In this document: positions 1 to 4,577 of the stretch, piece after piece | How the letters are laid out: each line of letters opens with the position of its first letter | How positions within the stretch are numbered: the first letter of the stretch is position 1 | NCBI GenBank assembly: GCA_007128085.1 | Contig: SKYC01000251.1 | Coordinates: 1 to 5,542 of the forward strand | Source: Saprospiraceae bacterium | GTDB lineage: Bacteria > Bacteroidota > Bacteroidia > Chitinophagales > Saprospiraceae | Direction: 5' to 3' | DNA: 5,542 nucleotides | Notes under the pieces: model-generated | Database searches by the model: none | Told to the model about the DNA's origin: nothing | Seen by the model: only the letters and a program-made list of their open reading frames with translations | Made by a program: the position numbers and the translations under genes

Positions 1-23
1 CGGAGATTAATCCCCGTAATCCC

Positions 24-271
24 GTGAAACCAAAGCCAGCAAAGATTTACCGGAGGAGTGTGGTGTATACTCTAAAAAAGCATTGCCAAATTTAAACCAG
101 GGAATAGAATACAGTTAACGGAGAGTCAATTTGAATCGCAATTAAATGGCACGCAAAGCCGCAGAGGGAGTTTACCACGCCCTGGCGTGGAAAAGTCGCA
201 TAAGGAATTTACCCGGTGGAATAATACGGAGCCTCCCGAAAAGTGAATTCAACTGTGCAAAGGGCCTTAGC
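24..271. repeat. ~250-bp tandem repeat, copy 1
   Basis: First of a series of near-identical units that recur at 272, 528 and 998, each starting at GTGAAACCAA. It contains, in order: the GTGAAACC start, a CAGCAAAGATTTA segment, TTTAAACCAGGGAATAGAATA, a CACGCAAAGCCGCA motif, a 7-bp inverted repeat CCACGCC-CT-GGCGTGG (175-190), GTCGCATAAGG (from 195), and AAAAGTGAATTCAACTGTGCAAAG leading into the next copy. Bases 1-23 are probably the diverged end of an earlier copy (CGGAG shared). I see no credible coding content; short open frames in it are translations of the repeat. CGCAAAG-type repeats are common intergenic elements in Bacteroidota, and their function is unknown to me. Confidence 0.85.
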
Positions 272-527
272 GTGAAACCAAAGCAAGCAAAGATTTAGCG
301 GAGGAGTGTGTTGAATACTCTAAAAAAACATTGTCAAATTTAAACCAGGGAATAGAATACAGTTAACGGAGACTCAATTTGAATCTCAATAAATTGGCAC
401 GCAAAGACGCAAAGGCGCAAAGGGAGTTTTCCAAGCCCTGGCGTGGAAAAGTCGCATAAGGAATTTTCCCGGTGAAATAATACGGAGCCTCCCGAAAAGT
501 GAATTCAACTGTGTAAAGTGCCTTAGC
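272..527. repeat. ~250-bp tandem repeat, copy 2
   Basis: Second unit, 256 bp, aligned with copy 1 over its whole length with scattered substitutions. It differs by an expanded CGCAAA cluster: CGCAAA occurs at 400, 408 and 416, exactly 8 bp apart, where copy 1 has only one. Its hairpin (431-446) has decayed on the left arm (CCAAGCC instead of CCACGCC). A minus-strand open frame spanning this copy (363-593) crosses the repeat boundary and has no protein-like features, so it is not called as a gene. Confidence 0.85.
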
Positions 528-997
528 GTGAAACCAAAGCCAGCAAAGATTTAGCAGAGGAGTATAGTGTATACTATAGAAAAACATTGTCAAATATAAA
601 CCAGGGAATAGAATACAGTTAACGGAGAGTCAATTTGAATCGCAATTAAATGGCACGCAAAGCCGCAAAGGCAGTTTACCACGCCCTGGCGTGGCAAAGG
701 TCGGAGAGTTGGAGTTTATCACGCTACTGGCGAGGCAAAGTTTTCATTTCGACATGCATAATTCCTCCTGATTGAAATGACCTACAGCGTCTTCCTTTGC
801 GTGTACTTTGCGTTCTTTGCGCCATTGCGGTAAAATAAACTTTGCGCCCTCTTTTTACTATTTGTAAAAAAATACTTCAATGGTTAAGGGTAGTGAAAAG
901 TATGTAATACAAAGAAATAAGTCGCATAAGGAATTTTCCCGGTGAAATAATACGGAGCCTCCCGAAAAGTGAATTCAACTGTGCAAAGTGTCTTAGC
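528..997. repeat. ~250-bp tandem repeat, copy 3, interrupted
   Basis: Third unit, split into 528-703 and 921-997 by a foreign segment. Taken together the two parts give about 250 bp, the same as the other copies. The left part ends just after an intact hairpin (679-694) and the right part resumes at GTCGCATAAGG, the next motif in the repeat, so the interruption is a clean insertion rather than decay. The right part matches copy 2 closely through AATTTTCCCGGTGAAATAA. Confidence 0.8.
704..924. mobile_element. ~221-bp insert in repeat copy 3 (possible non-autonomous element)
   Basis: Non-coding segment that breaks repeat copy 3. GTCG occurs on both sides (700-703 and 921-924), as a 4-bp target duplication would. 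It opens with a degenerate echo of the hairpin (GAGTTTATCACGCTACTGGCG, from about 713). It then has an inverted repeat TCATTTCGA/TTGAAATGA (744-752 with 772-780), followed by TTTGCG motifs at 796, 807, 816 and 841, opposite in orientation to the CGCAAA motifs of the main repeats. On the minus strand, AGGAGGAATT precedes an ATG in the loop of the inverted repeat, but that frame stops after 11 codons (MHVEMKTLPRQ). No transposase is present. It could be a miniature element or the scar of a lost gene. Confidence 0.5.
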
Positions 998-1048
998 GTG
1001 AAACCAATGCCAGCAAAGATTTAGTGGAGGAGTGGAAATATAAACCCC
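998..1048. repeat. ~250-bp tandem repeat, copy 4, truncated
   Basis: Begins with GTGAAACCAATGCCAGCAAAGATTTA like the other copies, then is shortened by an internal deletion (GGAGGAGTG joins directly to AAATATAAACC). It ends within about 8 bp of the stop codon of the ABC ATPase gene. The array therefore abuts the 3' end of the minus-strand operon, and any transcription past that gene enters the repeats. Confidence 0.75.
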
Positions 1049-1067
1049 GGTGGTCTTAAAAACCACC
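1049..1067 (-). terminator. Weak hairpin over the ABC ATPase stop codon
   Basis: GGTGGT (1049-1054) and ACCACC (1062-1067) form a perfect 6-bp stem around a 7-base loop that contains the stop codon. There is no strong T-run after it on the minus strand, so it is at best a weak terminator or a 3'-end stabilising structure. Confidence 0.3.
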
Positions 1068-1721
1068 AATTTTTGCGTACCCGAGAGTTTCTATGTCTTG
1101 TAAACTTTTGGTTAAAAAGGTTTTACCCTCTTTCAGGACATAAATATCGTCACAAATATCAATGATGTGCGTATACAAATGATCGGTAATCACAATCCCT
1201 TTATTTTTCTTTTCTCTAAGGATTAAGCTCTTAATCGTTTCAACATGCATGGGCATAACCTGAGAGAAAGGTTCATCCAACAGACAGAATTTGGTTTTTG
1301 AAGCGAGGATGGAGTAGATTTCGACTATCCTTTGTTCCCCACCTGAAAGATTTTTGAATTTTACCTTGTAGAACTTTTTAAAATCAGGGAACTCATGGGC
1401 GAAATTCGAAAAGTCCAGCTCAAAATCCTCAAAAACTCTTTTTATGGTCAGGGATTTTGGGATGAACCGAACCTGAGGTAAATATCTTACGTCATGGGGA
1501 TTCCGGTAGGAATTATAGATGGCATCTCCATTTATTCTGATGGACATATCATAGGGCACGAGCTCTCCAAAAATTATTTTCATTAAACACGATTTTCCCG
1601 TCCCGTTTCTACCGAGCAGACCAGTTGCTTTTCCGGTTTCACTTTTAAGGTAAATATCCTGCAATACGCGTTTCGGGCCGAACTCAAGTAAAACTCCATC
1701 AATTTCGAGGGTATGGGTCAT
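1056..1721 (-). CDS. ABC transporter ATP-binding protein, Bacteroidota type
   Basis: A 221-residue nucleotide-binding subunit expected to hydrolyse ATP on the cytoplasmic side of a membrane transporter. All core motifs are visible: Walker A GRNGTGKS (37-44), Q-loop Q83 in RYLPQ, signature LSGGEQ (125-130), Walker B FCLLDE (145-150, catalytic E150) and H-loop H181 in ITDH. The D-loop is odd: after DEPFS the usual SxLD is replaced by QVMP, so the conserved Asp is missing. From memory this is typical of a Bacteroidota family of stand-alone ATPases with unknown substrate. It lies 97 bp downstream of a small membrane protein on the same strand, probably its partner. The ATG at 1721 gives a complete domain; there is no Shine-Dalgarno site, as is usual in this phylum. 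Transport direction and substrate cannot be inferred. Confidence 0.93.
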   Translation of the reverse strand: MTHTLEIDGVLLEFGPKRVLQDIYLKSETGKATGLLGRNGTGKSCLMKIIFGELVPYDMSIRINGDAIYNSYRNPHDVRYLPQVRFIPKSLTIKRVFEDFELDFSNFAHEFPDFKKFYKVKFKNLSGGEQRIVEIYSILASKTKFCLLDEPFSQVMPMHVETIKSLILREKKNKGIVITDHLYTHIIDICDDIYVLKEGKTFLTKSLQDIETLGYAKIGGF

Positions 1722-1818
1722 TCGTTAAAACTTTTTCTATACCTATGACTGCTGTCCAAAAATTCATAGAAAAACGTACATGTCTGTTATCGTGTATGTA
1801 TACGTGTCATGAACGGTT

Positions 1819-2118
1819 TTATCTGATTTGTAAGGTCAAAACAATCAATGCGATGAATAAAATAAAATCCAGGGATAGCGTTGCAATCCATAAAGTCAAC
1901 TTTGACAAACCCAGATTTTTATAATAATAGAATTCATTCCGTTTGTAGCTATTGATGAAGTGAACAATGGCACCCAGACTGATTACTTTAAACCAAAAAA
2001 TGACTGTAAAGGTGCTCATTCCATGCGTGTAAGCAATGCTCATGCAGGCCAATGTGATCAACCAGCACGCAAGTGCAAATGATTTATAGAAATTTACAAT
2101 CAATCCCAATGCTTTCAT
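1819..2118 (-). CDS. Small integral membrane protein, likely partner of the ABC ATPase
   Basis: A 99-residue hydrophobic protein with about three predicted membrane helices (roughly residues 12-30, 36-55 and 73-97). A polar, aromatic loop between the second and third helices reads NSYKRNEFYYYKNLGLSKL (56-74). I do not know a named family. I recall similar small proteins next to the same type of ABC ATPase in Bacteroidota, and the tandem same-strand arrangement fits a two-gene unit. The KNLGLSKL segment just before the last helix could be a coupling segment contacting the ATPase; this is inference from position only. At 99 residues it is much smaller than a normal permease (usually six helices), so it may oligomerise or need another subunit encoded elsewhere. 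The ATG at 2118 is the only plausible start. Confidence 0.8.
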   Translation of the reverse strand: MKALGLIVNFYKSFALACWLITLACMSIAYTHGMSTFTVIFWFKVISLGAIVHFINSYKRNEFYYYKNLGLSKLTLWIATLSLDFILFIALIVLTLQIR

Positions 2119-2221
2119 ATGGTAGCCGATGGTCTTGTTTTTATGGTGATGGTTCTGATAGAGTCTCGGCGGCCGAATTGAGAGTTACAGGGGAGTGCCG
2201 ACAATTGCAAGACCAAATGAT

Positions 2222-2233
2222 TTAACGCGTTAA
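2222..2233. promoter_or_regulatory. 12-bp perfect palindrome TTAACGCGTTAA
   Basis: A perfect palindrome in the 145-bp gap between the winged-helix gene and the membrane-protein gene, followed on the plus strand by a T-run. It could be a protein-binding site for the downstream pair, but no promoter box was recognisable beside it. The same gap holds a small GC-rich palindrome, TCGGC-G-GCCGA (2166-2176). Confidence 0.3.
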
Positions 2234-2263
2234 TTTTTTTAAAAATAGGTATTCACAGCGAAT

Positions 2264-2746
2264 TTAAATTGATTTATAAAGATTTCCTTCAATTTGGGAT
2301 GATTTCCAACTTAAATCAATCGCCAATCTTTCAAATTCCTTTTTGTACTCCTCATCAGTAAGTTGAGAAATATTTTTTTGAAATTTCAGCTGTAGTTGAT
2401 TTAGATTTTCTAATTCCGATTCAGTAAAAACACTATGCTCCGCCAGAATTTCATCGATAACAGAAAAATTAAATGTTTCCATTATATCTCTTGTGTCAAT
2501 TTCCTTTTCATAGTATTCCTCAACACTTAAGGGCTCTACAAGCATATAGACCGGAGAGATTATATATTTCGTTGCTTTGCCGCGACCAATAGAAGTGAGT
2601 AATTTTTCAGTTGCCAATTTTGATAAAATCCTCTTCATAGTTGCATAACTAACTGATAAATTAAGGTTGTCATGCACTTCTTTTGAAGAGCTTGCACCTG
2701 ATTTTTTAATGAAATCCAGGATCTTTTGGTCTCGGGGATCAATCAT
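2264..2746 (-). pseudogene. Winged-helix Fic-family protein, N-terminal part only
   Basis: A 160-residue protein. Residues 1-65 form a winged helix-turn-helix (IKKSGASSSKEVHDNLNLS, then SYATMKRILSKL, then the wing LLTSIGRGKATKYIIS). Residues 66-160 resemble the N-terminal region of Bacteroidota Fic proteins and end in ERLAIDLSWKSSQIEGNLYKSI. SSQIEG (149-154) fits the Fic inhibitory motif (S/T)xxxE(G/N), whose Glu blocks AMP transfer in intact enzymes. Family members normally continue with GNTYS and then about 150-200 residues with the catalytic HPFxDGNGR loop. Here a stop follows six codons after EG, and the next 145 bp show no Fic sequence. It is therefore either a truncated pseudogene or a surviving DNA-binding, inhibitor-type protein. 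The ATG at 2746 lies just before the helix-turn-helix. The reading frame is otherwise undamaged and an apparent operator is retained upstream. Confidence 0.8.
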
Positions 2747-2759
2747 ATCTATTTTTTAT

Positions 2760-2829
2760 AGCTCATTAAAACTCCTTTTTAAGCTCATAAAATGCATATT
2801 TTGAGCTGTATTTTACAATAAATTGAGCC
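2760..2829 (-). promoter_or_regulatory. Nested symmetric operator upstream of the winged-helix gene
   Basis: Four half-sites share the core GCTCA: AGCTCA at 2760 and 2782 on the plus strand, and TGAGCT at 2802 and TGAGCC at 2824 in the opposite orientation. Each same-orientation pair is 22 bp apart, and all four are symmetric about one centre between 2794 and 2795 (ATGCAT). The inner pair forms a 26-bp near-perfect palindrome (2782-2807) with AT-rich arms. The site sits 13-83 bp upstream of the start codon of a winged-helix protein, so autoregulation by that protein is the simplest reading. Direct binding is inferred. Confidence 0.6.
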
Positions 2830-2863
2830 GCAATGGGAATCACTCCTATGCTCGGTGGGTAAA

Positions 2864-3008
2864 TTTTTGACCTGTCCTAGCAGCTCTGTATGCCCAAAAC
2901 TACTCATTTTTCATTAAATTGGAAGATGATTTATATCTTTATCGGTTGTTATCGGGTGGTGGGAAGTGGATGAGCAAATGACATTGACCAAGAGGGGACA
3001 GGTAAAAT
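2864..3008. repeat. Short inverted repeats bounding ~145 bp
   Basis: TTTTTGACCTGTCC (2864-2877) and GGACAGGTAAAAT (2996-3008) are inverted copies sharing an 8-bp exact core plus a T/A-rich flank. TGACCT ends recall IS3-type element tips. The 118 bp between them encode nothing recognisable, so at most this is a remnant or miniature element. The core is short enough to have arisen by chance. Confidence 0.25.
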
Positions 3009-3064
3009 TAAGGTTAAGATTAAATATTTATACAAAAAAGTTTTTATTTCTCGCGGTTTATACC

Positions 3065-3072
3065 TACTTTTG
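3065..3072 (+). promoter_or_regulatory. Bacteroidota -7 box for the cold-shock gene
   Basis: TACTTTTG fits the TAnnTTTG consensus of the Bacteroidota primary sigma factor. No clear TTG at -33 is present; that stretch is T-rich. Transcription would start near 3079, giving a leader of about 280 nt before the cold-shock start codon, which is typical of cold-regulated csp mRNAs. Confidence 0.5.
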
Positions 3073-3134
3073 TGAATAGTTTAAAGAATAGGGAATTTTT
3101 ATGGTTCGGCCGGCGTTCTCTATTTATAAGTTCT

Positions 3135-3165
3135 AACACCTCACAGGAGGTTGTTTTATTTTTAT
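3135..3165 (+). terminator. Attenuator-like hairpin in the csp leader
   Basis: ACCTC and GAGGT pair around an ACAG loop, extended by AAC with GTT across one bulged T, for about 8 bp. The tail TTGTTTTATTTTTATTT is U-rich in RNA. This has the form of an intrinsic terminator inside the leader, about 200 nt upstream of the gene. It also contains AGGAGG, but no open frame follows. It could end a short leader RNA of about 85 nt or act in cold-dependent read-through. Confidence 0.45.
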
Positions 3166-3189
3166 TTAGTGTTGATGTAATTTTGTTTG

Positions 3190-3238
3190 CCTGTAAGTAC
3201 AGGTAGTGGTTGTAACCCATTGTATGGAAAATTGGGTT
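3190..3238 (+). ncRNA. Two further hairpins in the csp 5' leader
   Basis: CCTGTA (3190-3195) pairs with TACAGG (3198-3203), and AACCCA (3214-3219) pairs with TGGGTT (3233-3238). Together with the upstream hairpin they make a structured leader between the promoter and a 120-bp AT-rich, unstructured stretch before the start codon. Long structured leaders are used as temperature-responsive switches in cspA-type mRNAs; applying that here is inference. Confidence 0.4.
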
Positions 3239-3360
3239 GCCTTATTTAACTTCCGTTAATTTGTCATTTCCCCTTATTCAGCCTTCAATTTACAAATTTT
3301 CTTCACTGAACATTAATTCAGGAATTAAGTATTTTTTATAATTTTTAAAGTTTTTAACTA

Positions 3361-3555
3361 ATGAACAAAGGAGTAGTAAAGTTTTTCAACGATTCGAAGG
3401 GATTCGGATTTATTCAAATGGAAGGTGAATCAAACGATATATTCGTTCACGTTTCCGGATTAATTGATGACATCAGAGACAATGATGTGGTTCTTTTTGA
3501 TATCAAAGAGGGCAGACGTGGTCCCAATGCCATCAACGTTAAGTTGGCTGAGTAA
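3361..3555 (+). CDS. Cold-shock domain protein (CspA family)
   Basis: A complete 64-residue cold-shock protein, a single OB-fold that binds single-stranded RNA and DNA and acts as an RNA chaperone in the cytoplasm. The N-terminal MNKGVVKFFNDSKGFGFI includes the RNP1-type KGFGFI (13-18), and NDIFVHVSGL (25-34) contains RNP2. These carry the aromatic residues (F9, F16, F18, F28, H30) that stack on nucleic-acid bases. The length is typical of the family. The C-terminal half, DVVLFDIKEGRRGPNAINVKL, matches the usual VxFxxxxGxxGPxAxxV pattern. The ATG at 3361 is preceded by TTTTTAACTA without a Shine-Dalgarno site. The gene appears monocistronic, with its own promoter, long leader and terminator, and it converges on the Rpn array. 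A csp name is not assigned because paralogues cannot be told apart. Confidence 0.96.
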   Translation: MNKGVVKFFNDSKGFGFIQMEGESNDIFVHVSGLIDDIRDNDVVLFDIKEGRRGPNAINVKLAE

Positions 3556-3700
3556 ATTCCCGGTAAACAGCGGTGGTCTGTAAATGATCGATCTGCTGTG
3601 ATTACTTACATGTACAGTAAAACCGGTTAAAATAAATGTTTTTTATTTAAGATTTATCCCGGTAAGTTGTTTGAACACTTGAAGGAGAAAAGTTCAAAAT

Positions 3701-3733
3701 AAGGAGTGGTATTTATACTGCTCCTTTTTTTTT
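3701..3733 (+). terminator. Rho-independent terminator of the cold-shock gene
   Basis: AAGGAG (3701-3706) pairs with CTCCTT (3721-3726), and the stem continues inward through two G-T wobbles to GTAT/ATAC, giving about 12 bp with a tiny loop. It is followed immediately by a run of nine T (3725-3733, the first two shared with the stem). It ends a 3' untranslated region of about 145 nt that has additional weak hairpins (ACCGG/CCGGT around 3621-3664; TTGAAC/GTTCAA at 3671-3697). Confidence 0.9.
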
Positions 3734-3859
3734 GCCCTTAAGCGAAGACAATATAAATTACAGGCGTAGAGAGAGGGTGCGGTAGATTGATTTTCTTTTT
3801 ATTGATTCATTTAGGGAAGTGGATTCGCTGTGCTTTATTGTATGTATGGGGTGAAAAAA

Positions 3860-4156
3860 TTACAATAACCCCTTATTTTTTAACACTTTTACCACCTCCT
3901 CTTCTGTCATGGAAACAATTTTAGCGATAAGTGGAATTTCAATTCCCTCCCTGAAGCTGCTGAAAATTACTTGAAGTTTGTTTTCTAAATTCCCTTCCTG
4001 TCTTCCTTCTTGTCTTCCTTCTTGCCTTCCCTCTAACTTGGCAGTTTCAATCATACTTTTTGAGATCTGTAAACTTTCCAGGTGTTGATCGTACTCTTGT
4101 TTTCTTGTAGCATACATTTTATCGTATTTTAAGCATTGTTCAACTTTGTCGAACAA
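3860..4156 (-). CDS. Orphan Rpn C-terminal domain, copy 2 (RpnS-like)
   Basis: This 98-residue frame is a near copy of residues 205-304 of the full-length Rpn protein upstream. It differs at four residues over the shared parts (R to C, D to Y, K to E, V to I) and by one fewer GRQE repeat (three instead of four). It has no nuclease core. The first codon is TTG where the sister copy has ATG; the next in-frame start is the ATG at 4117 (MYATRK), giving 85 residues. Upstream the frame is closed by TGA six codons before. Stand-alone C-terminal pieces of this kind match in form the small RpnS proteins that inhibit full-length Rpn nucleases in characterised systems. Alternatively it is an untranslated duplication remnant, but the frame is intact and very little diverged. 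No terminator is evident after it. Confidence 0.65.
   Translation of the reverse strand: MFDKVEQCLKYDKMYATRKQEYDQHLESLQISKSMIETAKLEGRQEGRQEGRQEGNLENKLQVIFSSFREGIEIPLIAKIVSMTEEEVVKVLKNKGLL
3992..4030 (-). repeat. GRQE tetrapeptide repeat, 3 units
   Basis: In-frame 12-bp tandem repeats (consensus GGAAGACAAGAA on the coding strand) encode GRQE three times plus a closing G. They lie in the charged helix of the orphan C-terminal domain. The full-length gene has four units and the neighbouring orphan none. Confidence 0.9.
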
Positions 4157-4232
4157 AAGCCCTCTACCTTCGAATCAGTATTCGGATAATCTCAGGTCGG
4201 TAAAATTATCAGAGGGTGGTCCAAAATTTGAT
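4157..4232 (-). repeat. Spacer repeat, copy B, between orphan C-terminal genes
   Basis: 76 bp homologous to the spacer at 4494-4577, with shared blocks CTGATAA, TTTACC, TGAGATTATCC and CGAAGGTAGAGGGCTT just before the start codon. It is not homologous to the corresponding upstream part of the full-length gene. Each orphan gene therefore carries its own leader, and leader plus C-terminal domain was duplicated as one unit. Confidence 0.75.
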
Positions 4233-4493
4233 TTACAATAATCCCTCCTCCTTTAACACTTTTACTACCTCCTCTTCTGGCATAGAGAGAATTTTAGCGA
4301 TAAGTGGAATCTCAATTCCCTCCTTGAAACTACTTAAAATTACTTGAAGTTTTTTTTCAATAATACCCTCTAATTTGGCAGTTTCAATCATACTTTTAGA
4401 GACCTGTAAACTTTCCAGGTGTTGATCGTACTCTTGTTTTCTTGTAGCATCCATAGTATCGTATTTTAAGCGTTGTTCTACTTTGTCGAACAT
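4233..4493 (-). CDS. Orphan Rpn C-terminal domain, copy 1 (RpnS-like)
   Basis: An 86-residue protein aligned to the C-terminal ~100 residues of the upstream Rpn protein, starting MFDKVEQRLKYDTMDATRKQ and ending VKVLKEEGLL. It lacks the nuclease core and has no GRQE repeats: LEG is followed directly by IIEKKLQ. It is the most diverged of the three copies (K to T, F to L, R to K, V to L, T to P, NK to EE), and all changes keep the frame open and are mostly conservative, which suggests it is expressed. The ATG at 4493 follows GAGGGCTT. The frame also extends upstream about 24 codons (QVEIIPIIINHSEGRGL) to a TAA without an ATG. By analogy with RpnS it may bind and inhibit the full-length nuclease, or act as an immunity protein against a variant. 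This is inference. Confidence 0.75.
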   Translation of the reverse strand: MFDKVEQRLKYDTMDATRKQEYDQHLESLQVSKSMIETAKLEGIIEKKLQVILSSFKEGIEIPLIAKILSMPEEEVVKVLKEEGLL

Positions 4494-4577
4494 AAGCCCT
4501 CTACCTTCGGAATGATTGATAATAATTGGGATAATCTCAACTTGGTAAATTTATCAGATGGCACTATAATAATTGAT
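4494..4577 (-). repeat. Spacer repeat, copy A, after the full-length Rpn gene
   Basis: 84 bp between the stop of the full-length gene and the start of the first orphan, homologous to 4157-4232. It begins ATCAAT right after the stop codon, as copy B does, so the duplication extended through the stop codon into the spacer. Any promoter for the orphan gene would lie here; no TAnnTTTG box is apparent. Confidence 0.75.

Noticed and set aside
363..593. 76-residue minus-strand open frame within repeat copies 2 and 3
   Set aside because: It is a translation of the ~250-bp repeat across a unit boundary. The other units do not keep it open in the same way, and it has no protein-like composition or start context.
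24..1048. Repeat array as a CRISPR locus
   Set aside because: Units are about 250 bp and nearly identical throughout, with no short repeats alternating with unique spacers and no cas genes.
884..1069. 61-residue minus-strand open frame over the insert edge and repeat copies 3-4
   Set aside because: It shares sequence with the previous frame only because both read the same repeat. It also overlaps the 3' end of the ABC ATPase gene.
1416..1426. AGCTCAAAAT inside the ABC ATPase gene as another operator half-site
   Set aside because: A single half-site inside a coding sequence with no symmetric partner, so probably coincidence.
1722..1818. GTATAC and ACGTACATG-rich gap before the ABC ATPase as an operator
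   Set aside because: The short palindromes do not form a consistent dyad and no promoter box is recognisable.
2240..2266. GAATACCTAT just beyond the winged-helix stop as the continuing Fic sequence (GNTY) after a small insertion
   Set aside because: The match is about ten bases, a stop follows almost at once and no further Fic-like sequence is present, so chance is the better explanation.
2971..3075. Short plus-strand frame starting MTLTKRGQ as a transposase remnant
   Set aside because: About 33 codons with low-complexity content and no family resemblance.
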